NCBI GenBank assembly: GCA_035560005.1
Contig: DATMAN010000009.1
Coordinates: 1 to 64,000, forward strand
Length of the DNA: 64,000 nucleotides
Direction of reading: 5' to 3'
Source of the DNA: Burkholderiales bacterium
GTDB taxonomy: Bacteria > Pseudomonadota > Gammaproteobacteria > Burkholderiales > Eutrophovitaceae
In this document: in pieces, positions 44,484-55,148 of the stretch
How positions within the stretch are numbered: the first letter of the stretch is position 1
How the letters are laid out: every line of letters begins with the position of its first letter
Program-made: the position numbers and the translations under genes
The notes under the pieces: model-generated
Told to the model about the DNA's origin: nothing
What the model saw: the letters and a program-made list of their open reading frames with translations, nothing else
Databases searched by the model: none

Positions 44484-45431
44484 TGGTGCTTGACGTGTGC
44501 GTGGACGGGAAGTCAGGCGCGGGCTGCGGCAACGCAGTTTCCGAACAAGTCGATCAGGATCGTGGTGCCGTATCCGCCGGGGGGATTCAACGACGCCCTG
44601 GCGCGAACGCTCGCCGAAAAACTGCACGCATCCTGGGGCCGGACCGTCGTCGTCGACAACCGTCCCGGCGGGGGCACCACGATCGGAACCAATCTGGTTG
44701 CCAAGGCGGCGCCCGACGGACATACGCTGCTGATCGTCTCATTCGCTTTCGCGGTCAATCCCGCGCTGTACCGCAAGCTGCCCTACGACACGCTCTCGGA
44801 TTTCGCCCCGGTCGTGCTCGCCGCCAGCACGCCCAACCTCCTGGTCGTGAATCCGGCGCTGCCGGTGAGGTCGGTAAAAGAGCTGATCGCGCTGTCCAGA
44901 TCGCGCCCCCGCGGCCTGAGCTACGCCTCGGCGGGCAGCGGCGCCTCGAACCATCTGTCCATGGAGTTGTTCAAGTCCCTCACCGGCGCGAATCTGGTGC
45001 ACGTCTCCTACCGGGGAAGCACGCCCGCGGTCATCGATCTGATCGGCGGCCAGGTGGACGTCATGTTCGACAACACCCCGAACGTGTGGCCCCACGTCAA
45101 AGCGGGCAAGCTGCGCGCGCTGGCGGTTTCCAGCGCCACGCGCTCCCCCTTCACCGCCGAGCTGCCCACCGTAGCCGAGGCCGGCGTGCCCGGATTCGAC
45201 GTGTCAGTCTGGTTCGGCGTGGTCGCACCCGGCCGGACACCGCGGCCGCTGGTCGATCGGCTCAACGCGGAAATCAACCGCATCCTGAAGCTGCCCGACG
45301 TCCAGGCAGGTTTCCGCAGCCAGGGCGTGGAACCGCTGGGTGGCTCGCCTGCCGGATTCGCCGATTTCATCCGCGCCCAGATCGCGAAGTGGGCGCCGGT
45401 AGCCAAGTCGTCCGGCGCGCGCGCCGAGTAG
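44346..45431 (+). CDS. Bug-type (TctC) solute-binding receptor
   Basis: A 361-residue receptor with FPNKSIRIVVPYPPGGFNDALAR, VDNRPGGGTTIGTN, VSYRGSTPAVIDLIGGQVDVMFDN and EPLGGSPAGF as family blocks. The export signal is atypical: about 30 polar residues precede the hydrophobic segment NFSVLLGVFAVLGGSLLW, and cleavage would follow ARAAA near residue 61. That segment lies in the right arm of repeat copy B. Mature Bug proteins are about 300 residues, which fits. The true start could be internal. Confidence 0.88.
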   Translation: MSFDQTPGRHAVCTKERSFARAPGRKPAANFSVLLGVFAVLGGSLLWCLTCAWTGSQARAAATQFPNKSIRIVVPYPPGGFNDALARTLAEKLHASWGRTVVVDNRPGGGTTIGTNLVAKAAPDGHTLLIVSFAFAVNPALYRKLPYDTLSDFAPVVLAASTPNLLVVNPALPVRSVKELIALSRSRPRGLSYASAGSGASNHLSMELFKSLTGANLVHVSYRGSTPAVIDLIGGQVDVMFDNTPNVWPHVKAGKLRALAVSSATRSPFTAELPTVAEAGVPGFDVSVWFGVVAPGRTPRPLVDRLNAEINRILKLPDVQAGFRSQGVEPLGGSPAGFADFIRAQIAKWAPVAKSSGARAE

Positions 45432-45440
45432 GGCCGATCG

Positions 45441-45581
45441 AATCAACCACGGAGACACTGAAGCGGAGAGCAATCTGGAGGAAGATCCGAGCCCGAGGGA
45501 TTACCGACAGGCAACGATTGGTGACGCATGAGTGTCTTCGTGTTCGACCTCCAGTTTTTCTCTGTGTCTGTGTCGTTCATG
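45441..45581. repeat. nonamer-armed palindromic intergenic element, copy C
   Basis: The left arm (45441-45470) reads ACCACGGAG, ACACTGAAG, CGGAGAGC. The right arm (45531-45581) includes TTTCTCTGT and GTCTGTGTC. It fills the gap between convergent genes ending at 45431 and 45577. Confidence 0.65.
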
Positions 45582-46761
45582 CCAACGCCGAAAGGGCTGC
45601 AGCGGCGAGAGCACTCAGCACCACGACGATCGCCGGACTCACTTTCCACAAGGCGAGCAGCGCAAAGGCGCCAAGTGCGATCGCCACATCGGTCGGCGAA
45701 CGGATCGCGCTCGTGACGACCGGATCGTAGAACGCCGCGAGCAGCAGCCCGACCACGGCTGCATTCACGCCGGCCAGCGCCGACTGCGCGCGGCCATCCG
45801 CGCGCAGCCGCTGCCAGAAGGGCAGCGCCGCGATCACCAGCAGGCAAGCGGGCAGGAAGATCGCAGCCGTGCAGAAGATCGCGCCAGCGACGCCGCCCAT
45901 CGCGGCGCCCAGATACGCGGCGAACGTGAACAGTGGGCCGGGAACCGCCTGGGCGGCGCCATAACCCGCGAGAAACGTGTCCTTGCCCACCCATCCGGGC
46001 GGCACGACTTCGGCCTGCAGCAGGGGAAGGACTACGTGGCCGCCGCCGAACACGAGCGCACCGGCACGGTAGAACGCGTCGAACACCGCGATCGCCCGGC
46101 CCGCGCCCGCCCCGACTCCGAGCGGCAGGATCACCAGCAGCGCCAAGAACAACGCCAGCGCACTCAGTGCGCCCCGCTTCGACACGCCGGACAGTACCCC
46201 CTCGGCCTTTGCGACGGGCGCGCCGGAGAGTCCTGCAAGTCCGGCGACCGCGCCAAGCGCGATGACGAGGACCTGGGACCATCCGCTCGACGCGAGCAGC
46301 ATGCACATCGCCGCGAGCACCGCGATGGTCGCACGTGGTGCGTCCGGGCACAGCGCTCGGCCCATCGACCACACCGCCTGGGCCACCACCGCCACGGCTG
46401 CGATCTTCAGCCCGTGCAGCCAGGCGGCATCGGGAGAGACATTCGATCCTTGCAGCAGGAGAGCAAAGGCCGCGAGCGCCACCGCCGACGGAGCGGTGAA
46501 TCCGAGCCAGGCGGCGAAGCCCCCCGGAAATCCGGCCCGCATCAGTCCGAGCGCGATGCCCACCTGACTGCTCGCAGGGCCCGGCAGAAACTGGCACAGC
46601 GCAACCAGGTCGGCGTACGCCTGGGGCGATATCCAGCGGCGGCGATCGACGAACTCATCGCGAAAGAAGGCGATGTGCGCCACCGGCCCGCCGAACGAGG
46701 TGAGGCCGAGCTTCAGGAATGCTCCGAATACCTCGCTGACGCCGGACCTGGATTCGCTCAT
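45577..46761 (-). CDS. chrA: ChrA, chromate transporter
   Basis: A 394-residue bidomain CHR-family transporter with about 10-12 membrane segments that exports chromate. Each half carries the family signature: FGGPVAHIAFFRDEFV with PGPASSQVGIALG in the N-half, and FGGGHVVLPLL with QAVPGPLFTFAAYLG in the C-half. No ChrB regulator is adjacent. Palindromic repeat copies flank the gene on both sides (C and D), which is unusual and could reflect past movement of the segment. Confidence 0.94.
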   Translation of the reverse strand: MSESRSGVSEVFGAFLKLGLTSFGGPVAHIAFFRDEFVDRRRWISPQAYADLVALCQFLPGPASSQVGIALGLMRAGFPGGFAAWLGFTAPSAVALAAFALLLQGSNVSPDAAWLHGLKIAAVAVVAQAVWSMGRALCPDAPRATIAVLAAMCMLLASSGWSQVLVIALGAVAGLAGLSGAPVAKAEGVLSGVSKRGALSALALFLALLVILPLGVGAGAGRAIAVFDAFYRAGALVFGGGHVVLPLLQAEVVPPGWVGKDTFLAGYGAAQAVPGPLFTFAAYLGAAMGGVAGAIFCTAAIFLPACLLVIAALPFWQRLRADGRAQSALAGVNAAVVGLLLAAFYDPVVTSAIRSPTDVAIALGAFALLALWKVSPAIVVVLSALAAAALSALA

Positions 46762-46859
46762 CGCGGGGAGGGGCCATGCACGCCGCCCCGCATGTTACCG
46801 ACCTGCAGTCAAAACACAAACTCCCGCCGCGCAGTACGCGCAGCAAGAGCAAATGCCGA

Positions 46860-47003
46860 ATAACCACCGAGGGCTCCAAGAGAATCAGGCATGAGTTGGC
46901 TTTCTCTTCCTTCCTGCTTCTTTGTGACTTTGTGATGAGCTTTGCGGGTTTTCTCCGCGCCCTCGGCGTCCTCGGCGTCCTCCGCGATGGGAGTTTCTTT
47001 GTT
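46860..47003. repeat. nonamer-armed palindromic intergenic element, copy D
   Basis: The left arm (46860-46890) reads ACCACCGAG, GGCTCCAAG, AGAATCAGG. The long right arm (46895-47003) includes CTTCTTTGT, GACTTTGTG and three tandem steps GCCCTCGGC, GTCCTCGGC, GTCCTCCGC. It separates the chrA start from the DUF4139 gene end, both on the minus strand. The 100 bases before it (46762-46859) hold no gene I recognise. Confidence 0.65.
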
Positions 47004-47009
47004 GCACGG

Positions 47010-48485
47010 TTACCAGGTGTAGCGGACGGTGTAGCGCACGGTGGTTTCGCCGTTGGACGGAACCTCGACCGGGAAGTGGATGGTTCGCGAGTCCTGCCTT
47101 TCCCACGAATGGTTGGCCTGAGTGATCTTCCAGTTGGTCCAGCGATACAGGTTCTCTTTCACGATCACCCGCACCGGCTGATCCTTGCTGTTGCGCAGCT
47201 TGACTTCGATCTCCTCGGTCATCGTGTTGCGATTCGAGTCGACCCTGAAATCCATCTGGCGCCGGCTGCCGACCACGTCGAACGCATTGCCGAGCATCAG
47301 CTGGATAGTCTCGTTCTTCGGCGTGTGGTCGATGCGGTCCTCGCCGATGAATTCGAGCGAACCGTCGGCGTCGTCGGCTTTTGCCACGCGTACGCGACCG
47401 GCGGGCAAGGGCACGCCCATGCCGTTCGCCTCGCTGTTCTTGAAGCGCAGATAAACGTCGACCTTGGTGTTGGCAGTGAAACCGAGGTTGCGGTCGGTGA
47501 GCACAGATCCATGTCCGTAGTGAAGCCCGGCCTGGCCGTAATAGACCAGGGTCTTGTCGCAGACGACATTCTTTGCCGCGGGAAACAGCTCGATCTGCTT
47601 TGTCGAGTTGTCGGGAAGCGTGGTGCTGCGTCCGAGCGTATAGAGGTGATATTCGAAGAACTGCTTCTCCTCGAAGCCGCGCATCTCGTCGTCGGCTTCG
47701 CGCGTGGCTTGGGCCATGGCGGCCATCGGCACCTGCTGTTTGAACTCGGCGCGATGCACGTCGCCCGCGACCAGCTTGACTTTCGCGTCCGTATAGGTCG
47801 CGCCCGATTGATTGAGGATGCTGACCCACGCGCCGACGTCGAGCCGGCATCCGCCTGCCTCCGACAGTGTCAGGTTATAGTCGGTCCACCAGCCCAGGCC
47901 GGCGGTCTGGTAGGTCACGCGGGCGCGGTGCGCACCGGGCTGTCTGGTCGCCACGTCCCACACCAGCGTGGGGCGGGTGATCAGCCCGCCGGGCAGATTG
48001 GGAAGCTTGACGCCAGCGTTGTACGGCACGGTGCGCACGGCCCCGTCGGCTTCGCGCAGCGTGATCCCTCCGCGCGCCGAGAGCAGCGTGCCCTCGATCG
48101 TCTCGATGCGGTCGCCAACCAGGCGTTCGACCGCGATTTCGCGATCCAGGAAGCGCTCGAGAAGTTTTTCCGTGCTGACCAGGTCGAACTGGAAACTCTG
48201 CTCGATGACCCGCGTGCCTTCGGGATCGGTCAGGGAACTGAACCAGACCGTGGTCGGATCAATCTGGGCCGCAACGTCGGTAAACTTCAATTCGTTGCGC
48301 CCGGCCTTCAGCTCGACCGGGCGGTCGTGGCGAACCACGGCATACCCCGGCGCTGCGTTCCGGCCGCCGTGGCGACCGACCTGCGTCACGGCCGTGCTGT
48401 AGATGGTGATTGCGTCCTCGGCGAACACCGGGAGCGATCCGAGCGAAGCGAGAGCGGCGAGCGTTGCAGGCAGGCGGTGGCCCAT
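47010..48485 (-). CDS. DUF4139 domain secreted protein
   Basis: A 491-residue protein starting at ATG 48485 behind AAAGGAGAA, with a signal peptide (MGHRLPATLAALASLGSLPVFA). The C-terminal half matches the DUF4139 type: GLGWWTDYNLTL, FEYHLYTLGRSTTLPDNSTKQIELF and the closing GETTVRYTVRYTW. These beta-rich proteins have no proven function. It is divergent from an exported alpha/beta hydrolase, with 103 bases between the starts. Confidence 0.85.
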   Translation of the reverse strand: MGHRLPATLAALASLGSLPVFAEDAITIYSTAVTQVGRHGGRNAAPGYAVVRHDRPVELKAGRNELKFTDVAAQIDPTTVWFSSLTDPEGTRVIEQSFQFDLVSTEKLLERFLDREIAVERLVGDRIETIEGTLLSARGGITLREADGAVRTVPYNAGVKLPNLPGGLITRPTLVWDVATRQPGAHRARVTYQTAGLGWWTDYNLTLSEAGGCRLDVGAWVSILNQSGATYTDAKVKLVAGDVHRAEFKQQVPMAAMAQATREADDEMRGFEEKQFFEYHLYTLGRSTTLPDNSTKQIELFPAAKNVVCDKTLVYYGQAGLHYGHGSVLTDRNLGFTANTKVDVYLRFKNSEANGMGVPLPAGRVRVAKADDADGSLEFIGEDRIDHTPKNETIQLMLGNAFDVVGSRRQMDFRVDSNRNTMTEEIEVKLRNSKDQPVRVIVKENLYRWTNWKITQANHSWERQDSRTIHFPVEVPSNGETTVRYTVRYTW

Positions 48486-48588
48486 TTTGAGTTCTCCTTT
48501 CGGGATAACGCGCGTTGATCGTTTGAACGAACGGAAGGCCGCGGTGGGGTTAACCGGCACTCCTTCCCTGTTGAACCTGGGTATCGAC

Positions 48589-49659
48589 ATGGTGAACATG
48601 TATCGCGCTAAGGCGATCGTCCTGTTTCTGCTGGCGGCCTGCGCACTGCCGGCGCGCGCGGATGAACCCCTGGGCATTGGCCTGGAAGGGTTTCCCTACC
48701 CCCACGACGTGCGCTACCTGCCGCTGCTCATGAACGGCGAGCCGGTGCGCATGGCTTACATGGACGTCGCGCCGACCGGCACTGCGAACGGCCGCACGGC
48801 GCTCCTGTTGCACGGGCGCCATTTCTTCGGCGAGTACTGGAAGGACACGATCGCCTTTCTCGCCGCCGCCGGCTGGCGCGTCGTCGTGCCCGACCAGATC
48901 GGATTCGGCAAGTCCTCCAAGCCGGATGTCGCCTTGTCATTCCACGGGCTGGCGCGCAATACCAGGGCGCTGCTGGACAGCCTCGGCGTCGGGCGCGCCG
49001 ATCTGATCGCCCATTCCATGGGTTGCATGCTGGCCGTGCGCTTCGCGCTGATGTATCCGGAGGCGGCCGATCGGCTGGTGCTGGAGGGGCCGATCGGACT
49101 CGAAGACTACCGGCTCAAGGTGCCGTATTCCACGCGCGAGGAGCTGATCGCCGCATCCCGCGCTCAGACCAGGGAAAGCATCGAGCGCTTTTTCCGCGGG
49201 TACTTCGTGCACTGGCAGGAACGTTTCCAGGTTTACCCGGACGTCGCCTGGCGCTGGACGCTGGGACCGGAAGCCGAACGGCTGCACCGCGTGTCTGCCC
49301 ACAGCTATGCCATGGCCTACGAGCAACCGGTGGTGTACGAGCTGGCGCGGCTGCGGGCGCGCACGCTCATCGTGGTCGGCGAGCGGGACCGTTCCGCCAT
49401 CGGCCGCAATCTCGTCACACCGGAAATCCGGGAAACATTGGGCAGACTCCCCGAGCTGGCACATGAAGCGTGCGAGGTGATAGCGGACTGCACCGCGGTA
49501 ACGCTCAATGAGACCGGCCATATTCCGCACCTCGAGACCCCGGATCGTTTTCATGCAGTGCTGTTTTCCTTCCTCGCCCTGCCGCCGGGCGGGAGCCTGG
49601 ACTCCGGATTCTCGCCGGCAAGGCCGGCAAGCACTAAAATGAACGCCACGCCGCGCTAG
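48589..49659 (+). CDS. exported alpha/beta-fold hydrolase
   Basis: About 356 residues; starts at 48589 and 48598 are both possible. A signal peptide (cut near PARA-DE) precedes an alpha/beta hydrolase fold. LLLHGRHFFGEYW is the oxyanion-hole region, IAHSMGCMLA the nucleophile elbow (GxSxG replaced by AHSMG, serine kept), and NETGHIPHLETP carries the catalytic histidine. Together these support an active esterase- or haloalkane-dehalogenase-like enzyme in the periplasm. Substrate unknown. Confidence 0.86.
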   Translation: MVNMYRAKAIVLFLLAACALPARADEPLGIGLEGFPYPHDVRYLPLLMNGEPVRMAYMDVAPTGTANGRTALLLHGRHFFGEYWKDTIAFLAAAGWRVVVPDQIGFGKSSKPDVALSFHGLARNTRALLDSLGVGRADLIAHSMGCMLAVRFALMYPEAADRLVLEGPIGLEDYRLKVPYSTREELIAASRAQTRESIERFFRGYFVHWQERFQVYPDVAWRWTLGPEAERLHRVSAHSYAMAYEQPVVYELARLRARTLIVVGERDRSAIGRNLVTPEIRETLGRLPELAHEACEVIADCTAVTLNETGHIPHLETPDRFHAVLFSFLALPPGGSLDSGFSPARPASTKMNATPR

Positions 49660-49723
49660 GGGATGCCAGGGGGATGGCGCGCGGCCGCACACGTCCGCGT
49701 CACACCAACACCGTTCGCAAACG

Positions 49724-51607
49724 ATGGCACTGCGTCGAAGCGTGCTGGCAACCGTCGCCTTGTGGTTCGCGTGGGCGGGCCCGGTTGGGGCCGGGCTCGC
49801 GCTGGACCCTGCGGCCGGAGTTCACCTGCCGCAAGTCGCCTATCTCGAGGATCCCTCGGGAGCGCTGTCCGTAGCCGAAGTCGCTGCCCGCCACGCGCAG
49901 TTCAAGCCTGCCGCCGGCAGCGCGCCAAATTTCGGCTTTACCGATTCGACCTACTGGTTTCGCATCGAGCTCACCCGCGGCGCCGACGACCCGACGGCCT
50001 GGTATCTGGAGGTCGGCTATCCGCCCCTCGATCATCTGGAGCTGTACTGGCGTGCGGCAAGCTTGCCAGCCGCCGAGTTCGAGCGCGCCGTCTCGGGCGA
50101 CCTGCTTCCGTTTCACGCGCGCAGCGTGCGCGAGCCGCAGTTCCTTTTCCCGCTCGAGCTGCCGGCCGGACAGTTGCGCGAGTTCTACCTCAAGGTGCGC
50201 ACGGTAGGTGCAGTCACCGTCCCCCTCAGAGTGCTCTCCGCGGACGCGCTGGAGCAAAGCCGCAGCCGGGCGCACATTATCCACGGTCTGTTTTTCGGCA
50301 CCCTCGCGGCGCTTGCGCTGTACAACTTGCTGCTGTTTCTGTCGATCCGGGACGTGAGCTATCTGTACTACGTCTCCTACGTGGTGACGGCAGGGCTGGC
50401 TTACCTCGGCTACGACGGGCTGGCGTATCAGTATCTGTGGCCCGAAGCGGTCGGGTGGAATCAGCGGGCGCACGTCGTGCTGGGCTTCACCGCGCTCGCG
50501 TTTGCGTTGCTGTTCACGCGCAGTTTCCTCGCGCTGGCAACCAGCCACCGTTTGTTGGATCGCTCGCTGTTCGCGCTGGCCGGCGCTGCCGGCCTGTTGG
50601 CGCTGTTGTCGATCTGGCCCCTGTCCTTCTGGGCCAGCGCGCGGCTGTTCGTCGCGATCGGCCTGCCCGGCGCCTTGGCGGTGCTGGCGAGCGGGCTGCT
50701 CGCCTGGTACGCCGGATACAAGCCGGCGAGATGGTTCCTGCTCGCCTGGGCGACCCTGATCGTGGGGCTCGCGGCGTATTCGTTGCGCTTTCTCGAGCTC
50801 GCGCCGGCCAACTTCTTCACGATCTATGGCCTGCAGATCGGCACCGGCGTGGAGATGGTATTGCTTTCGATCGCGCTGGCCGATCGCATCAACACGATGA
50901 AGCGGGAGAAGGAGCAAGCGCAGGCTGCACTGCTCGACGCGGCGCGGCGCTCCGAGCGCGAACTCGAATCGATCGTGCAGGAGCGGCTGCGCGAACTGAA
51001 CGAGGTCAACAAGATCCTGGAACAGGAAATCGCCGAACGGCGGCGTGCCGAGGAAGCACTGTTCGAGATGGCGCACCACGACGCCCTGACCGGGCTGCCC
51101 AACCGCCTGTTGCTGAAGGACCGCTTCGAGGTCACCGCGTCGCAGACCGACCGCGTCAGCGGCACGCTCGCCCTTCTGATGGTCGATCTGGACGACTTCA
51201 AGCGCGTCAACGACACCCTCGGCCACCAGGTGGGAGACGGACTGCTGGTCAAGGTCACGGAACTGATCCGCGGCTGCGTGCGCGCCTCCGACACCATCGC
51301 CCGCTTCGGCGGCGACGAGTTCGTGATCCTGCTGGGAAGCCTGCGCGACGCGGCCGAGGCGGCGCTCGTGGCCGACAAGATCGCGCGCGCACTGGCCAGG
51401 CCGATCGCACTCGACCAGCACCGGCTGCGCACCAGCACCAGCATCGGCATCGCGCTCTATCCTCAGGATGGCTCCACCATGGAAAGCCTGCTCAGATGCG
51501 CAGACGTGGCGATGTACCGAGCCAAACAGGCGGGCGGTAATACCTTCTACTTTTTTCTCGAAGGTGCGCAGCGTCAGCTTTCGCTGCCCGCCGTGCGTCC
51601 GGAGTAA
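49724..51607 (+). CDS. 7TMR-DISM diguanylate cyclase (GGDEF)
   Basis: A 627-residue sensor. A signal peptide is followed by a periplasmic DISMED2 domain (about 30-175), seven membrane helices (about 185-390), a coiled coil (about 390-445) and a GGDEF domain. The active site GGDEF at 529-533 is intact, and the inhibitory I-site RASD (520-523) lies five residues before it. It should therefore make c-di-GMP with product feedback. It precedes glnS by 32 bases but is functionally unrelated. Confidence 0.94.
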   Translation: MALRRSVLATVALWFAWAGPVGAGLALDPAAGVHLPQVAYLEDPSGALSVAEVAARHAQFKPAAGSAPNFGFTDSTYWFRIELTRGADDPTAWYLEVGYPPLDHLELYWRAASLPAAEFERAVSGDLLPFHARSVREPQFLFPLELPAGQLREFYLKVRTVGAVTVPLRVLSADALEQSRSRAHIIHGLFFGTLAALALYNLLLFLSIRDVSYLYYVSYVVTAGLAYLGYDGLAYQYLWPEAVGWNQRAHVVLGFTALAFALLFTRSFLALATSHRLLDRSLFALAGAAGLLALLSIWPLSFWASARLFVAIGLPGALAVLASGLLAWYAGYKPARWFLLAWATLIVGLAAYSLRFLELAPANFFTIYGLQIGTGVEMVLLSIALADRINTMKREKEQAQAALLDAARRSERELESIVQERLRELNEVNKILEQEIAERRRAEEALFEMAHHDALTGLPNRLLLKDRFEVTASQTDRVSGTLALLMVDLDDFKRVNDTLGHQVGDGLLVKVTELIRGCVRASDTIARFGGDEFVILLGSLRDAAEAALVADKIARALARPIALDQHRLRTSTSIGIALYPQDGSTMESLLRCADVAMYRAKQAGGNTFYFFLEGAQRQLSLPAVRPE

Positions 51608-51639
51608 ACTGCGGGGCGGCGGGCGCGACCGCCGTTCCG

Positions 51640-53421
<1,782 letters not shown>

Positions 53422-53526
53422 GCGGCAGGCTCTCGCCACGGGGGACCTGCCCTCTCCCCGGGCCGCTTTGCCCGCTTCGTGAGTTCCGTAAGTCTTTGTG
53501 ACGTATAAGTTTTATGGACGCTGTCG

Positions 53527-53548
53527 CCGTTCAGCGTCCGTTCAGCGT
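53527..53548 (+). promoter_or_regulatory. tandem 11-bp direct repeat, candidate response-regulator operator
   Basis: CCGTTCAGCGT occurs twice head to tail with no gap (53527-53537 and 53538-53548). An 11-bp direct repeat is the normal spacing for OmpR/PhoP-family dimers. It ends eight bases before a weak -10 (TAATCT, 53557) and about 60 bases before the first gene of the cluster that ends in a PhoP/PhoQ-like pair. Confidence 0.6.
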
Positions 53549-53609
53549 GTCCTCCGTAATCTGCGCTCGACCAGGACGGAACCTGGCTTTGTGCGAAAGG
53601 AGGTTTGCA

Positions 53610-53954
53610 ATGAAGACGAAGAAACTGGTCGCATCGGCGCTCGGCGCAATCCTGCTGACCGGCAGCACCCTGGCGCTGGCCGGAGACTGGAAGTCGCGAA
53701 GCGTCGAACGATGGGATGAGCGGCCGCGGCACGAGCGCAGCTGGTCCGATCACGGCCGGCACGACTGGGAGCGTGACTACCGGAATCCTCGGGGCCACGG
53801 TTACTACCGCGGGCGTGGTCACTGGAAGCCGTACTGGCACCACCATTATCGCCATCACCATCATCACTTCCATCATCACCACTACGGCTACTGGCGGCCT
53901 TACGGGTACGACAGCGACGGCGTGACCATCATCTTTCGCGGCACGTTCCATTGA
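53610..53954 (+). CDS. histidine-rich secreted protein (RcnB-like)
   Basis: A 114-residue protein behind AAAGGAGG, with signal peptide MKTKKLVASALGAILLTGSTLALA. The mature part is very rich in His, Arg, Tyr and Trp, with a central run of about a dozen histidines (near residues 78-91), then YGYDSDGVTIIFRG. This resembles RcnB-type periplasmic metal-homeostasis proteins in composition and its C-terminal strand; homology is not proven. It is the first gene of a cluster with a two-component system. Confidence 0.78.
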   Translation: MKTKKLVASALGAILLTGSTLALAGDWKSRSVERWDERPRHERSWSDHGRHDWERDYRNPRGHGYYRGRGHWKPYWHHHYRHHHHHFHHHHYGYWRPYGYDSDGVTIIFRGTFH

Positions 53955-53980
53955 TGCGATCGAGAACAGGAGGAATGAAC

Positions 53981-54523
53981 ATGAAGACCAACATGAAACT
54001 GTCGGCGCTCGTCGCGGGATTCGCGCTCGCCTTCAACGCTCCCGCGCTGCTGGCGGGCAACTCGTTCGAAGACTACGCCAAGGTGACCGAAGTCACGCCC
54101 GAGTACGAAAAGGTGAACTATCCGCGCAAGGAGTGCGTTTCGGAATATGTGCCGGAGCGTGTTCCGCAACGCGGGTCCATGGCCGGCCCCCTGATCGGCG
54201 GCATCGCCGGCGGCATCCTCGGTGCGCAGGTCGGCAAGGGCAACGGGCGCGTGGCCTCTTCGGCCGCGGGGGCCGCGATCGGCGCCATCGTCGGCGACCG
54301 GCTCTCGCAGCGGCCCGCCGACGAGTACTACGAGCGCGAGGTGCGTCGCTGCCGCATGGTCGATCACTGGGAAAAGCGCCTGGCGGGTTATCGCGTGGCC
54401 TACGTTTACCAGGGTCACGAGTACGAAACCTTCCTCTCCTACGATCCGGGTCCCCGGCTGCCGGTGCGCGTGAGCGTGGCGCCGCTGGGGGGTAGCGGCC
54501 GCGATGACAACTGGGATGAATGA
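53981..54523 (+). CDS. glycine-zipper 2TM surface-antigen-like protein
   Basis: A 180-residue exported protein. ATG 53981 has GGAGG seven bases upstream. After the signal peptide, the glycine zipper GPLIGGIAGGILGAQVGKGNGRVASSAAGAAIGAIVG (about 65-105) is characteristic of the rickettsial 17-kDa antigen family. Two cysteines flank it (KECVSEYV and RRCRMVDHW), and a beta-rich C-terminus follows. The signal lacks an obvious lipobox. It is probably an outer-membrane-associated protein. Confidence 0.85.
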   Translation: MKTNMKLSALVAGFALAFNAPALLAGNSFEDYAKVTEVTPEYEKVNYPRKECVSEYVPERVPQRGSMAGPLIGGIAGGILGAQVGKGNGRVASSAAGAAIGAIVGDRLSQRPADEYYEREVRRCRMVDHWEKRLAGYRVAYVYQGHEYETFLSYDPGPRLPVRVSVAPLGGSGRDDNWDE

Positions 54524-54597
54524 TGGCGGGACGCGGCGCCGCGCCGGGTTGCATGCGACCTTGGCATCGGAGATCATCGGCCTCGAATCGGCAAGCC

Positions 54598-54912
54598 ATG
54601 AAATCCGCCATGTCGAAGCATCTGCTCCTGGCGCTGGCGCTCGGTGTCCTGACGCTCGCGGCGCCGGCCGAAGCCCAGCGCAATCGCGCGCCTCGCGACC
54701 AGTTGTGGCCCGACGCCTCCACTCAGCGCCGCGACGAGGGCGAGCGCCGCAGGATATCGATCGAACAGGCGATCGACTCGGTCCGTAGCGCCACCGGCGG
54801 CCGGGTGCTGGACGTCCGGGACCGGGGCGACGAATACCGCATCAAGGTCCTCACGCGCGACGGCGAGGTGCGCACGGTCCGGGTCGATGCCTACAGCGGC
54901 GCCCTGCGCTAG
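54598..54912 (+). CDS. PepSY-domain small secreted protein
   Basis: A 104-residue protein (starts at 54598 or 54610) with a signal peptide cut after AEA near residue 27. The PepSY fold follows: ISIEQAIDSVRSATGGRVLDVRDRGDEYRIKVLTRDGEVRTVRVDAYSGAL. Genes of this kind often precede PhoP/PhoQ-like systems and can act as metal- or protease-related modulators of the kinase. Repeat copy E separates it from the regulator gene. Confidence 0.88.
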   Translation: MKSAMSKHLLLALALGVLTLAAPAEAQRNRAPRDQLWPDASTQRRDEGERRRISIEQAIDSVRSATGGRVLDVRDRGDEYRIKVLTRDGEVRTVRVDAYSGALR

Positions 54913-54925
54913 CGCTTCCTGAAAA

Positions 54926-55108
54926 GCGAAACACGAAGTCACGAAGAGAAAACACACCATCGAATTACCAGGGACACCAAGCAAGCTGAGGGTCGCGTCG
55001 AGAATCTCGGGAGTCTTTGTCTGCCTTCGTTGCGCTCCTATGCATTGCTTGGGTCGCGCTTGTCCTTGCTTTCGTCTTTTCTTCGTGCCTTCGTGTTCCG
55101 CTCTTCGG
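54926..55108. repeat. nonamer-armed palindromic intergenic element, copy E
   Basis: The left arm (54926-54958) includes ACACGAAGT and CACGAAGAG. The right arm (55069-55108) includes TTCTTCGTG and CCTTCGTGT, with a further TTTGTCTGCCTTCGTTG stretch at 55016. It separates the PepSY gene from the response regulator and leaves the regulator without an obvious close ribosome site. Confidence 0.7.
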
Positions 55109-55148
55109 GTCTGATTCTTTTTCTTTGGAGCTTCTTCAACGGCCGACC

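Noticed and set aside
53850..53885. A CAT/CAC-rich run that looks like a microsatellite
   Set aside because: It is in frame and encodes the histidine run of the RcnB-like protein, with mixed CAT and CAC codons, so it is explained by coding.
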